Source of the DNA: Amaranthus tricolor
Lineage: Eukaryota; Streptophyta; Magnoliopsida; Caryophyllales; Amaranthaceae
DNA length: 64,000 nt
Assembly: GCF_026212465.1 (NCBI RefSeq)
Contig: NC_080060.1
Location: 14,957,586 to 15,021,585 of the forward strand
Direction of reading: 5' to 3'
The notes below the pieces were generated by a model, which worked only from the letters and a program-made list of their open reading frames with translations, was not told where the DNA came from and did no database searches. The position numbers and the translations under genes were made by a program. Position 1 is the stretch's first letter. Every line of letters starts with the position of its first letter. Shown piece after piece: positions 26,215 through 40,115 of the stretch.

Positions 26215-28147
26215 AATAATGGTGGTTTTGATGATTAAAAATACTTAGAGTTGTTGGTGACTTTTAATAGTTAAATATAAATTAATTATGCTAATGGTGG
26301 TGAATGTGATTATTGTTGTTGGTTTTGTGGTGAGAAATATTACTTAAAAAGAATTATTGTATAAAATTACCAAAAAAGAATTATTATATCATGTGTCGTT
26401 AGCGGTGAATAAGTGTCGTTATTGTTAATTGTGGGTATATGGTTGATGTTTAATTGTTGTGGTTAGTATTCAATTGTTGCCAAACTAATTTCTTGTTATG
26501 GTTATGAGATGTCTAAGCTACTAATTGCTTTGTTTGTATGCTCGTCACTTCAAACCTTGAGGAATGGAACATATTTGATTGAAAATCATTATCATCATGC
26601 ATTGAAATTAGGTGTAATACACTACATTATACAATTTAAGCGCAAATAGTCTTTTTTTATTGCAAAAGTGTGTAAATTGAATCTTTTTTCCTTGAACGTG
26701 CCTTATTTTACAATTTAATGGAAACCAATGTTATGGTTAGATTGATTTAATGGTGTATTTTATGAATAAACATGTTGTGTGCATGGTTAGAGTGCATATT
26801 CACATGAGTTGTGACTTGTAAGGATAGTAGAGGGGTACTTCTAAGAGCAAGTAGCTCCTAAATGAAGTCAAGTAGACTTACTAGTCTTACTTTGAACGTA
26901 TATAGGTGCTCGGTTCATAAGAGGAGCGTAAGAACCTGTTTTGAATTAATTTTTCGACTTATCATCTTACAGTTGCAGGTAAGTACACGCAGTAGCTAAA
27001 TCTTGCATGCATCTTGAATATGTTTTCTTTGTGTAACAATATTATATGAGTTATATTGAATATGATTTGCTATTAAACATTATTAAGTTATCGTTTCAAG
27101 TGTGAGTGTGTTTGTAGAGATGGTAGAGAATGGGTTTTGATGTCGCGAGAGTGGAATGTTGGATTATATGATATGGAATGAGAATAATTCATTATTGATA
27201 AGTTTTGACTTATGTTTTATGAAAGGGAATGAGTCCCTTATTGATGAGATATTAAGTTGGTTGTTTATTGTGACTCAACTGGATTGGTACCCTTGTTGGT
27301 TTAGTTCCTAGGGGCATGGATCATTTGTATATGGTCGCTGTACGGGGGAATGATCATACTTTGCCATTGGGCGCCAGCATGGCCGTCATCGTCCTTGGCT
27401 GAGGTGTTGCCATGTGAGTCTTGCAAACCCCAATATGGTGGCCTCTTGTCACATAAGAAAATATATGAAATCAAAAAAGAGAAGGAAAATGGTAAAGGCA
27501 TTGAGAAGTACATTGAAATGAGAAATAGTTGGAGTTAATACTTACATAGTGGAATGCCTCCTTTATCTTGTTATGTGAATGTTGATTGTTAGTCATATAT
27601 ATAACATGTTGTTAGTTACTAACGTGTACTGTTTGTTTTCATTGTTGATGGCTCGTCTTTGATGGTCCTGCTATGACGCGTTGGTCTACGATCTTACGTT
27701 AAGCAGCAGGGACATCATAGATAGATATTACAGGTGATGGAGCCTTTATGCACTGCATATGCGGGGAATGACTGAGAGTCTTGAAGTGTGCAATAATTTT
27801 ATTGTTTCGGCTTTAATTGTAGTATATTTTCATTCAGGTTGTTTATATTTTGAGTTTGAGGCACATGTCCTCCTTTTTGTATAAGTTATTTTTTCTTTAT
27901 TATGTTTTAGTGCGCGTTTATTTTCTTTTGGTGCGTCCAATTTCAAGGTAGATGCTGTAGGAATTTCGCACAATTTTGTTAGGAAGCTTTTCTATAATCC
28001 CTTTAATTAAATCAATCAAACGTTACCCTTTTTTCTTTTACTTTTCTTTATTTTATTTTATTTTATTTTAAATGTAACACCCAAATTTCCTCCGTTCCCT
28101 TGCGGCTTTGGTTCCGTTTAGAGGGTCTGAAATTCAAGGGTGTTATA
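26215..28147 (+). repeat. Diverged Gypsy-type LTR, plus orientation, right part
   Basis: It matches the reverse complement of the solo LTR at 34239-37591 in order. The match covers the CAGGTAAGTACACGCAGTA region (about 26975), the GC-rich GGGCGCCAGCATGG to CCCCAATATGGTGG block (27369-27444), the AAGCAGCAGGGACATCATAG stretch (about 27700) and the terminal GTAACACCC to GGGTGTTAT pair (28076-28147). It has no coding domains. Divergence is considerable, so it is old. The left part is probably 1961-2166, split by the CACTA insertion. Confidence 0.7.
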
Positions 28148-28418
28148 TCTCTAGTTTCACAAGACAAAGCAGGTTTAAGAACCAACGTAACATCTTTAAC
28201 TATGTCTCCCATTTAATGTTTAAAAAAAATTCAGAAAATCCTATCCCTCAACTTGCTTGATGCACACCACTCCTTTGAGTACTTCCAAATGTGATGCGCA
28301 CGTCCTTCTCATCTTTTAGGAGATAAAAAAGCTCTTGGTGAATCACTCCTCCCTAAAACAATGGAATCCCGAATTAGTCGAAGTAGCATGACATCAAATA
28401 AAGTTCAGAGTAATCCAC
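28148..28418. other. Unassigned AT-rich sequence
   Basis: I see no gene, repeat terminus or RNA here. Confidence 0.5.
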
Positions 28419-28870
28419 ACTAGAAAAGGTGGTTAGATCAAACAATATAAAAAATTAAACCCTAAATTGAAACAATGAGAAAAACGGCGAGAAGAGAAGA
28501 ATTAAAACCCTAAATTGAAATCAAAAGAGTAATTAAGAAACTAAAAATAATAATCAAAAGAGGAATTGAGAAACTTACATACTCATAGGAGTTTAGAAAC
28601 CCTAAATTGAAATCAATCGAAAAACTTATACGGCCATATTCATCTTTAGGAGAAACTGCAAGAGAACTAAATAGAAAGGAAAGGGGAGAACACGCACTTA
28701 ATTATGTAAATGGCTATTTGTATCGCTTGTTTTTACAAACGATACAAATAATATTTATTTTTATCGTTTGTTTGAACAAACGGTACTAATAAGTATTAAT
28801 TATATTGTTTTTTAACAAACGATACAAATAGTACTTATATATTCATTTGTTTAAGTATTATTTGTTTAGG
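28419..28870. mobile_element. Truncated CACTA-like element (terminal motif and subterminal repeats)
   Basis: CACTAGAAAAGG at 28419 resembles a CACTA terminus. At 28715-28860, TTTGTATCGTTTGTT and its complement alternate, as in the subterminal regions of plant CACTA elements. No matching opposite terminus was found, so the element is truncated or older than its neighbours. Confidence 0.45.
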
Positions 28871-28905
28871 GAATAATGTAATATCTTTCACGTATTCTGA
28901 AGTGC

Positions 28906-30170
28906 ACTAGTCAAAATGATTCCTTTAAATTTCACCCTAGATGCAAACCTATTAAGCTTACTCATTTGTGCTTTACTGATGATCTTATGCTTTTTCCAAG
29001 AGATGATTATATATTCATCCGTATTATTTGCCAAGGGCTTGAAAATTTTTGCTGATTCCTCTGGTGTTCATGCTAATTCCTCCAAGTCAGCTATTTATCT
29101 TGCAGGTATTAGTAAGGAGCATCAATCAGATATTCGCAGGATCAATTTACATCTTGGTAAAGCTTTGATTGTGATAAATTGGTTAACAAAATGACTAGCT
29201 AGATTTGTGGCGGGAAAGGAAAAAATTCATTCTATGCTGTTAGGCTTCCATTAGTTAACTTTGTTCTTATGAGTGTTACAACTTATTGGTGCCAAATTTT
29301 TCTTCTTCCAAAGAAGGTTATTAAACAAGTCAATAGTGTTTGTAAGGCCTTTTTGTGGCATTATAATGAGAATGACCCTAGACTTGGAAATGTGATATGG
29401 GATGCTCTTTGTCGGCCTAAAAAAGAAGGAGGGCTGACTATTCGTAACTTGAAATTTTGGAACCTTTCTGCCATACGCAAGATTGCTTGGCATATTAGCA
29501 GCCTTCAAGAATCACTTTGGGTTCGTTGGGTATATGGTGTATATACTAAAGGGGGGAATTGGCTGATCTTCAACCCTCCTATAACTGCTAGTTGGGCATT
29601 CAAAAAATTGTGCTAAGCTAAGTAGGCAGTCAGCCAGTGGATGAATGCAATGCAATATAACGTTAGTTCAGTGTATGATAGTCTCAAAGTCCATTCTCCT
29701 TCTGTCAAGTGGGCCAACTTGGTTTCGCACAGACTATCTACTCCAAAAACTCGATTCATTTTCTGGTTAGCTATGCTCAACAAGTTGAAAACGAGGGAAA
29801 ATTTAAAGCATGTTGGTATTATTGATGAGGATTCTGGTCCTTTTTGTTGTAATGATAGTGAGTCTGTTATGCATTTATTTTTTTAGCTGTCATTATAGTC
29901 AACAATGTTTTGTGCAGCTCACCTCGTGGCTTGCTGTTAATATTAACTATGACAACATCTTTTCCATGAATCCTAGACAATGGAAGGTGTTAAGGTTCAA
30001 GAGGAAGATCATCCTTGCTTCAATCTGCAGGCTTATTTATATGATTTGGAAAGCAAGGTATGATTGTATTTGGAACATGAAGCTTATGTCTGTTCAAAAG
30101 CTTATTAGTGATGTTAAATTTCTTGCAAAATATCATATATAAATTATGTACCTCTTGTGATGTAAAATCC
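28906..30170 (+). pseudogene. LINE (L1-type) fragment: end of reverse transcriptase plus zf-RVT-like region
   Basis: FHPRCKP, then LTHLCFTDDLMLF (about 28935-28990), gives the catalytic FTDD box of a LINE reverse transcriptase. Next come AKGLKIFADSSGVHANSSKS and the thumb-like region. Further on, KKEGGLTIRNLKFWNLSAI (about 29420-29480) and WANLVSHRLSTPKTRFIFWL (about 29710-29770) are typical of the C-terminal zinc-binding-in-RT domain. Several frame changes and stops are present. The 5' part is absent, usual for 5'-truncated LINEs, and it resembles the other LINE fragment at 32590-33640. Confidence 0.85.
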
Positions 30171-30231
30171 ATCATGGCTACTTTTTCATTTTACATGGAA
30201 AGACTTTTCAAGATCTTGTGTTTGAGGGGAA

Positions 30232-31552
30232 TGACTAAAAATAGTTAAACTAAACTCATTTACATTGGTATTATTTGAGATCATAGTCAAGAAGGTCAAA
30301 AATATGGTCAAAGTCTTGGTCTACTTAAAGTCTTATTATTAAGGTCACTTGTGAAGGTACTTGCACGATCCATTCGAATTGCATGGACATGTAGCTTGAA
30401 CATTGGTAAAGAATGGTAGGTTAATAATTTATCCTTGGTGATGATTTAAAGAGCCACAGTTTGCTTAAGGATGTCATACGTGTTTGAGGTGTTATTTTAG
30501 CCACCGAAGTTACCTAAATTAGCATGTATAATATAAGGCAATTGAATGATTAAGTACTTATTAAGCTAGTGATTTATGGGTGAATATTTCTGAATTGAAT
30601 ATGGTAAATATCTTACCTTAAATATGGAAAGATTTCAAAAGAGAATAATTTTGTTTATAGTCGTGCATCAAAGGATTGAATAGAGTAATTACTGCTGATT
30701 TGACTATTCTGTCAAAGGTTCGAAAGGCTAAATAAGGAAACTGTGAGTTTTTTCTTAAATCACACGGTTATTGCTCTCATCGTTTATTTTAATGGCTGTA
30801 GTAATATTGTCCATTCATGTCATTGTGATAATCATTGAGAAGAGCATCTAAAAGGAAACATTTCATTCTTTTATGGGATTAATTTCTCACGGTTTTTATG
30901 AGGGTTTATTGTTGATTTTCTCTTCAATGTCCATCATTTATTTGGTCATTCAATGTGGCTGATTCAAGTGTGATTATATTTCATCAAAGTTATTTTATGG
31001 ATAAGTGCATCCAAGGTAAACATTTTAAGTCGTTTTATTGCTTATTCACATGGCTGCTAGAAAGGGCATCAAAGTTATTTGAGCTACAAGGGATAAATGA
31101 AGCCATTCAATGGTAGGAGTTTAAGGTCTTTTATTTCTAATTTTTATTAACAATAATAAAGAGCCGTTTTTGGCCATGTAAAGAGTCGTTTGATTTAGCA
31201 TCCTAAATGCTTCGTATTCTAGTAAATTTACAAAAGATTTTATTGTTTCTTTATGTAATTACTTGAATGGCTTGTATTCAAGTAAATGTTTAGTTTAATT
31301 TCTGATTTTTCATATGCTTTGTAAGCTTATATAAAGGCATAGTTGACAATACACGACAATATCCACGACATGAACAAAAACGAATTTCAATGAAAGTTGT
31401 TAAACTTATTATTCATATACTTGTGTTTAAGTATTGAATGTTTACCCAAGTTGTGAATTTTCTTACATTTGATGAGATTAAAGTGTTTGTGAGAGTTCAT
31501 TTGAATTCGTAATATTCTAATTTGAGTTGAGTGTTTCTTAAATTGATATTAC
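30232..31552 (+). repeat. Candidate LTR-like segment
   Basis: A polypurine-like TTTGAGGGGAA precedes TGACTAAA at 30232. A TATATAAAGGC box lies near 31328, followed by a leader with Asn/Lys-codon-like AAACGAATTTCAATGAAAG. A possible CA end is near 31552. No second LTR or primer site was seen, so the assignment rests on layout only. No coding region is present. Confidence 0.35.
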
Positions 31553-31585
31553 AACCTAGTAAGTTTAAGTGAGTGTTCCTTAATA

Positions 31586-31857
31586 CTCCCTCCTATTCAG
31601 CTTATGTGTCCCATTTCCTTTTATGGTCAAGTCACCTTAATTGTCTCATTTCTATTTTTGGTATGGGTTTTTGACTTTTATGCCCTTAGTAGCTTTATCC
31701 TATTTTCAATTATACCCTCCATTATCCATACTAATTTTCCTCCCTTACATTAAAAACCCATAATATCACTCTCTTTCCTACCCTTAGGGTCCCACTTTTG
31801 AGTCTCCTTAAAATTCTTGAAAAGTCAAATGTGACTCTTAAGGTGAAAAGGAGGGAG
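31586..31857. mobile_element. Stowaway-type (Tc1/mariner) MITE, 272 bp
   Basis: The element starts CTCCCTCCTATTCAG and ends AAAAGGAGGGAG, with TA on both sides (31584-31585 and 31858-31859). These termini and the TA duplication define plant Stowaway MITEs. It has no coding capacity. Confidence 0.9.
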
Positions 31858-31859
31858 TA

Positions 31860-32340
31860 TCTTTTAGTTTGATTCAAGTGAGTGTTCCTTATCAAAAACA
31901 ATTCTTCGTTTATTTGTTTTTCCATTTCTTTGAAAATACCGAATTTTAATCAGAAAATCTTGGAATCGTATTCAATCTCTTGGAAGTTATTTCAAACATA
32001 AAAAAAATTGTTGTTTTCGTAACTTCATAAATAGCCACGCACATATACCACTTTCTTACCATCATTCTTTCTAAACCAAACATATTTATTTTCTTTCTAA
32101 GTATTCCATTTAGGTACTCCCCGTTTTTGTTAAAGTAGTCTCACTAGTTTACACATCACCTTGTCTATTGGTATGTTTGATTAACTTGTCTGCCTTGGAG
32201 AGTGTATAGGCTTCTTTGGCCCTTTGAAGACTTTTGCCTTTAGCTTAGTTTGTACTGTTTGTTTGGTTTAATGAAAATCTCATTTCTCTAAAAAAATAAA
32301 TAATTAATTAAAATTAAAATTCAAAAAAATATTAAAAAGA
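31860..32340. other. Unassigned AT-rich sequence
   Basis: No gene or repeat terminus was recognised. Confidence 0.5.
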
Positions 32341-32344
32341 GTAA

Positions 32345-32510
<166 letters not shown>

Positions 32511-32589
32511 AATAACAATAAAATAATAAAATAATAGAAAAAAGTATACCTGTACTCCCTCACCTCAATATGTATTCCAACAATGAGTT

Positions 32590-33640
32590 TAGCACGGTCT
32601 GTCTTCTTTCAATTCAGCTTGTTCATCCTCAAAATTTCTTCTGAGAAGGTGTTGTCTTCTAGTCTATGCTTGAGTAGGTGGGTAACATCTGCTTTCTTGC
32701 ATCTAGGGTGGAAAGAGAAACTCAGAGTGCTATTCATCTTGTGCATAAGTCTCGATAAGTATTCCATCCCAATGGAAAACAAATACGGTGAAATGGGATC
32801 GCCTTGGCGCAACCCTTTCTCAACAGCAAAGGGGTTTAAGGGGGTACCGTTCACTAGGATAGAGAAAGACACCGATGTAGAAAAGGTTATGATCCAGCCT
32901 ACAAATTTTTGGGGGAAACCTATCTCTTCAATAAACGCCCGGAGGAAGAACCAGTCAATCGAGTCATACGCTTTCCTAAGATCAACCTTTATCAAGCATC
33001 TTGGACTGTTGTTTTTACGAGATTACCCTTTAATCAACTCTGCAGCCAAAAGGATGTTTATCTGCCATTTGTCTGCCTGGGATAAACCCTGATTGGGCTT
33101 GATCAATAACCACCCCGATCACCTTTTGAAGTCTCCCAACAAGCACTCTAGAAATGACTTTGTAGATAACATTACAGCAAGCAATCAGACGATAGTCACC
33201 AACCTTATTTGCAGGGTTCGTCTTAGAGATCAAGGTTACTGACTTACAATTAAAAGGAGGGAAAATGACGTTCATTTCAAAGAACTCTTTCACAGAGCTA
33301 ACAAGGTCTATCTTAATGATATCCCAAGCTTTCTTGAAGAAACACGCATTAAACCCATTAGCCCCTGGTGCTTTGTTGTCATTTGTCCCAAAGAACGCCT
33401 CCTTTATCTCTACCTCGCTAACCTCCAGGATTAGCATTTGAGTATTGGTGACATCAAGCTGGCGACCCTTTCTTATAACATCCCTATCAATTACCACAAT
33501 ATTCTTAGAAGTCGTACCTAGTAAATTTTGGTTGAAATGGATTATCTCACTTTGGATGTCTTTTCCAGTATTGAGCCACTTGCCATCGTTATCTAGAAGC
33601 TTGTAAATACCATTTGCTGCTCGCCTTTCCTTGATGGTAG
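32590..33640 (-). pseudogene. LINE (L1-type) reverse transcriptase fragment
   Basis: On the minus strand it reads NKAPGANGFNACFFKKAW, then DYRLIACCNVIYKVISRVL, QAQSGFIPGRQMADK, KVDLRKAYDSIDW (first catalytic Asp), EKGLRQGDPISPYLFSIGM and FHPRCKKADVTHLL. That is the fingers and palm of a plant L1-type RT. The FADD box and everything after it are missing; the sequence diverges just after THLL at about 32650. One frame break lies near 33020. At 33640 the LINE is interrupted by a TA-associated block, so its N-terminal part is lost. Confidence 0.88.
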
Positions 33641-34139
<499 letters not shown>

Positions 34140-37100
34140 AACAGCCCAAGTCTTAATCACCTTTAATAAAATACTTTTTCGGACACAACGGAAGACTTTT
34201 GACTAATTACTCGGGTTATTTCAACCTCAAACCAAAGGTGTAACACCCCAGAATTTCCGACCCCTTAACAAAACCAAAACCGTAAAGGACGGGAGGAAAT
34301 TCGGGTGTTACATAAAAGAAAAAGGAAAGTGAATCTCGGTAAACGTTAAATATTAACTTTAAAAGGGTGAGTGAAAATTTTGGCAGCATCTGCCTTAAAA
34401 CTGTGCGCCTTTGTAGAAAAACAAAAGATAATAAAAAAAACTAATAAAGTAAAGGCACCAACGGCCTCTCAAAGCTATGTCACGGCGGAATGATTTTTCG
34501 CCGGCTTCTTAAATCAACATGCTAAGCATGGATCGTGGTTCCCGTGTGGACGTTTGCGTTTTAAAAAGACTGAACTCCTTAAAACCATTCAGAGCTATAA
34601 ACTACGCAGCGGAAATACAAATATACAAGGGAGGACGCAAGGCCTCACAACAAAACATATACAACCAAAGTTTACAAAAGATAACAAAAACTACAAAATC
34701 GAAAGATAGCAGTATGACACAGGGTATGCTTCGCCCTCATCACTCTCCCCAAATACAATGCAATGCAAAAGAAGCTCCAGTACCTCCTACGCTTGTCTAT
34801 GATCCCCCTGCTGCTCGACATTAGACCAAAGGCCAATGTGTCATAGTAGGACAATCATAGAAAGTCATCAACAAATAAACATAAACACAAACACGTACAC
34901 GTCAGTAACTAGCATCAAATGTAATAAGACCAACTACTAGATAGCATTATATCATAAAACAACATAAGATGATTTCATAAAACGCAAGCACAGCTAGTAA
35001 CCGTTTATCGGCCACTTATACTTCTTAATTTCATTACGTGCTTTCCAACCCGAACCAAGTGTTCTTGGATAGAATGCAGGTCTTCACGCTCCTCTTTTCA
35101 AGTATAAACTCTTGCAAAGCACGCATAGTTCAACTCGAGCAAGGCATTAATAGAGCTTGTCTATCTTAAGGTAAGTGTGATCATAGTCCGTAATACCCTT
35201 GAGGTAACTTAACTTAGGCACACTTCTCAATAGCATAAACTATTCTATCAATAAGTAGATGTTCTATCAAAGAGTAAATATTCTATCAAAGAATAAACGT
35301 TCTATCAATGCGTAAGCTTTCTACCAAAGAATGAACCTTCTATCATTACATAACTTTCGATCAATGAATAAACTTTCTATCACTGAATAGTTTTCTATCA
35401 GTGGATCTTTTCTCTACTTCCTGGCATAGTGACACGGCCAAGGGCGTTATCGGCCTCCCGGCGCCCATTGGCAAAGTATGAGCTCACGCCCCCTCCAGCT
35501 GACCCTCTCGGGTCCTACCTTCGGGAAAAACTAACACACTGGGGTACTAAACCAGTGAAGAGGCCACCATATTGGGGTTTGCAAGGACCGCATGGTAACA
35601 CCTCGGTCAAGGGGCGTTATCGGCCTCCCGGCGCCCAATGACCCAAGCATGCTCATACCCCCCTTACGGTGGTCCCGTCGAACCTCACCTAGGGGACTGA
35701 TAAAACAACCGGACGTAATTCAGTTAAGTCACGCCAACTAATCATAATCTAGTACCTTATCAGATAGGAATAACTTTCACTCTCAACTATTAATGAGCGC
35801 CCTGAGATAGCAGCGCGCCAAAACCCACTGAGCCACTCAATAGAATATGAAATTCACCTATAAAGGAGTCATTCTAACTCCAATTAGGCATAATCTAATT
35901 CTTAAATAAATAAGGGGGGTGTCCCCGCCTCCTACTAACACTTTCATTCTCTATAACTATTCTAACCGCAAGGATTTCATAGTCGACGGCGTTTCGTATA
36001 AGGCGTACTCGCTAGTATCTCAGTTTTGATGCAGTGCATATTATTACAATGAACAATAATGTCTTAAATAAAAATTGCATATAAGAGTTCGTTACTGCGT
36101 GTACGTACCTGAAAGCGTCACTGCACGACCACAAGTTACAAAATCACCCAACTAAGGGTCTACTTTCCTCTTATAAACTGGGAACCTATACAAGTTAGGA
36201 ATAGAACTTATAAGTTCTCTTAACTAATTTGTCATACCAGCTAGAAACCAAAGTAACCACTATCATCCATTCACGACAAGTTTTCAATTACTTATAGCAC
36301 GTCCACGTCTCACTCACACCAAGTAGAATCGTCGATTCAACAATAACACAAGTTTTTTTTTTTCATCGGCAAAGAATAAAAGGATTATGTCGACTGTTTC
36401 ATTACACCAACTAACTTTGAGTTATAACGGTCCACATCATCTTAATATAAAATGACAATCACTTAATGTTGATGTAGTGCTAAAATGACGACAAGGACGA
36501 ATCTTACAGTTATCACATCGCTATATCATTCATTATATTCTCCAAGGCTAGAAAGAACTAAAATCAAGACATTATACATAAAAGTAACTTTAATAATTCT
36601 TAACAGTTGACACTATGTTCATGGCTCATTACAATTATGTATTTATGATTTCAATAACCTAATGAGGTATTAGTAACTCTCACAATTAATTCACTAACAA
36701 TTAGCAACTACTACTCCCAATTAACAACCAAAACCATTTCTATAGTCAACTATAATCAAAATCATTACTAATTACCACAACGATAATCAACCAAGTCTTA
36801 AAACAATTTATAAGGTTATTCAATTAATCACCACATCACCAAAGTAGCATACACCACACACTACTAGAAATCTCATTTCTAAATCAAACTCTAATTATTT
36901 CATGTTCAAAGATAACACTATTTCTATTACCTATGATAAGATTAAACCAAATTAATACACAATCAACACACATCCCATAATTTCTAATCACACTTCAAAC
37001 CTTGAATCATGAATATGTTCAATTCATCAATCAAACTCTTACCCACAAAAGCATTCAATGAAAAATAATACAAAATTCAACACTTTTCATCCACATTTCA

Positions 37101-38509
37101 AAAACCCAATTCATAAGTACATTCAAATCATCAATCCAATTCTCACTCATAACAAGATTCAATAACAATCATACAAATTTCAACACTTTCCTTACAAACT
37201 TTATAAATATCAATTGGAACAAGAAGGAATCAAATAGGGGAAGAGGAGAAGGAACCTCGTGGAGGTGGTGCCAAAGCCCAGAACCGGCTGGAAATAGGCC
37301 CAAAAATCGGCCAGCAGCTGGCGTTTGCTTGCGAGATGGCTGCCGGCTGTTCAGTGCGAGGGAGGAGGAAAAGGGAGGCTGCTGGTTTTTGACGTGGAGA
37401 AGAGAAGAGAGCCGGCGTTTTCGTGGGGCCGTGCAGCAGGCTATGGTGGCACGGCTGCTTACTAGCGGCGCAAGAGGAGAAGGGAGAAAGAAGGAGAAGA
37501 GGGAGGAAGGAAAGTGACGGCTCCTTTAAGCGTTTAGGGTTTTGTACGGGTTTTATACTTGTTAATCCTATTATCATCTCGGGGTGTTACAAAAGGTCTA
37601 AAAAACTAATTAGAGTTCTGCAAATAAATACTTCAATAAACTAAATAATTTTAGAAGTAATTTACACAAATGTTCTTTTTCAAATAAGTTACAAATAAAT
37701 TTCTTAAGTAAAAATATTATTTACAATGAAAATCAAAAATACATTTCATCTCGAGAGAAAAGTTTCGACCATACTTTGCTGCGCTACTCTAATATCCAAC
37801 TAACACCTACAATACTCGTAAATACACTACCATCAAGGGACGGTTATTTAAAGTTTCAACAAAAAACTCTATAGTATCAGTAACCATGGCTGAGTAGTAC
37901 ACCAAACAATAAAACCTTTATAGCACCCAAAAGGGATTCCGCATAGCAGTTAGTATTTTTCATAATTCAAAACAAATGGTGGAAATCGGGTCAGCTGAAA
38001 CAGCCCGAGTCTTAATTACCTTTAATAAAATACTTTTTCTAACACAACGGAAGACCTTTGACTTATTACTCGTGTTATTTCAACCTTAGACCCAAGGTCT
38101 AAGCAAACCAATCAAATTTTTATATACTTCAATAAATTATTTAATTTTATGAAAAAAAAATAAAAATTTACACAATGTCCTTTTTCAATTAAGTTACAAA
38201 TAAATTTCTTAAATATAGTTATTGTTTACAATGAAAATCAAAAAAACGCAATTCATCTCGAGAGAGAAGTTTCGTTTATGGTTCGTTACGCTACTCTAAT
38301 ATCCAACTAACACCTGCAATACTCGTAAATGCACTATCCCTCAAGGGACAGTTATTTAGAGTGACAACAAAAACTGTGTAGTATCAGCAACCACGGCTGA
38401 GTAGTACACCAAACAATGAAACCTTTATAAACACCCAAAAGGAATCCACATAGCACTTAGTACTTTACATAATTCAGAACAAATGGTGGAAATCTGGTCA
38501 GCTATTAAG
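34140..38509. repeat. Two-copy tandem repeat (~505-bp unit), first copy split by a solo LTR
   Basis: Copy A is 34140-34238 plus 37597-37996 and copy B is 37997-38509. Both contain AACAGCCC(A/G)AGTCTTAAT, GGAAGAC(C/T)TTTGACT, CATCTCGAGAGA, CTCTAATATCCAACTAACACC and GGCTGAGTAGTACACCAAAC in the same order. The interruption of A at CCAAAGG corresponds to uninterrupted CCCAAGGTCTAAG in B (about 38090). Confidence 0.85.
34239..37591 (-). mobile_element. Solo LTR of a Gypsy-type retrotransposon, 3,353 bp
   Basis: It begins TGTAACACCCC and ends GGGGTGTTACA, with AAAGG duplicated on both sides (34234-34238 and 37592-37596). No internal retrotransposon domain is present, so recombination between two LTRs is the simplest origin. 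A related LTR lies in opposite orientation at 26215-28147. It has GC-rich inner sequence (35406-35660) with GGCGTTATCGGCCTCCCGGC twice, near 35442 and 35612. Minus orientation is preferred from the match to the other copy and a TATAAAACCC box near 37552. Class is inferred from the terminal sequence. Small frames inside (for example near 37230-37577) are not accepted. Confidence 0.88.
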
Positions 38510-40115
38510 TCGAGTATAGAAACTTACCGCAATTATACAAGTATAGAAAATATATGCATTGTAGTAAGTAATATGCAAAAATAAGTGCATCACAATAAAT
38601 AATATGCAAGGTATCTTATATAGTATGGGGAATTCATTTTTATATTAGATTTATTTATATATATATTAAACTTTTGGTCCTTCTGCTTGAGTACCAGAGC
38701 GTGATTTACTAACACTTCTGCTTGAGTGTTAGGGCGTGGAATCCGATTACTTATTTAACGAATGCAACACATATGATCTTTATTTGATATATGTAAGGGC
38801 CTGTTAGGGTGAGGTAAACCAAAACCCCTGATTTAGTGGGAGTCGTCACTCTTCCAGTACTGTTGCTCGAGCCATAGGTCAGGTTAAATAACCTTATTGT
38901 GCTCGCCGTATTTTACGTGTCGGAAAACACGTCCCACGTTTTTTTTACATGCCGCAAGCATGATTTGGCATTTTCTTACTATCAAGCCTTTTTATTATCA
39001 TGTTACTCGTTTTCTAGAATAAATGCAACATTACAATATAACATAACATACCTTTCAATACTTAAAATATCTCACAATTAAATGAACAAACTCAATCATA
39101 TATAATACCTTATATAACTATATTATTACATACATATACTAATCAATCAAACTATGACTTGGTTATATAAACTCTCATTCAAACACTTAATTAAACATAC
39201 TCATATAATCATATTTATGAATTTAAGTGATACTCCTAACTTAGTTAAGGCTTAACTTTACTAATTATGACCTTAACAAAGTTATTTACGTGTTTGGTTT
39301 GTTTTATTGATTTTCATTTAGACCTTTGTCCACTTATGGACCTATAACTGAAGATCTACTAAACATTTCAATGAAATTTTAATTTGAGGTTGTTAAGGAC
39401 TTCTTTACGGTCGTAACGATTGGTCATTTGTTAAATTCCAAACTCGGAAAAAGAAGTTATGCTCAAAATACGAGCTGACACAAGAACGGAAAATTTGGCT
39501 GACACGAAAGTCGCGACCCACGAGATAACTCTCGACTCGCGAATCTTCTTGCATTTTACCCAATTCAATCGAAAGTTTTATCTAATTCAACATATGACCA
39601 TTTAAATAAATTATCCTACTTATAACAATATAATATATGCTAAAATATAATTAATTTGGATTAATACATAACATTGCTCATACTCAATTTCCATCAATAC
39701 TAAAAAATACAACAACACAATTCCAAACTGGATTGTACTTTCAACAAACACTTTATGTACACTCTCACTTTGAATCATGAATCACTCTTTCAAATTCAAC
39801 AAAGAACACAACAATCCCAATCATAATTCAAACTTAGACATACATTTAAACTCAATCAACTACTTGATATCAAATAGTTTTGTTTGAATAATCTTTAATC
39901 AATCATTGCAATCACAACATTATGATATAACTTGATCAAAGCTCCCATTTAGACTTTCAATCAATTTACACCATACCTTTTAAATACTTTAAAGAGAATC
40001 TTTAGTTAGAGTTCTACCTCAAGCAACTATAAGAAAAGCTTTAAGAAGAAAGTCAAAAGCATGTACTTGAAAGTGACCATGAATGACTTCCTCTTCAATT
40101 TGTTTTACTTGTGAC
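38510..40115. other. Unassigned AT-rich sequence
   Basis: There is a short direct repeat, CTTCTGCTTGAGT, at about 38686 and 38716. Otherwise I see no gene, tRNA or recognisable repeat end. Confidence 0.5.

Noticed and set aside
37230..37644. Small genes in the GC-richer end of the solo LTR
   Set aside because: Overlapping frames on both strands within an LTR, with Pro/Ser- or Arg/Gly-rich sequence and no recognised domain.
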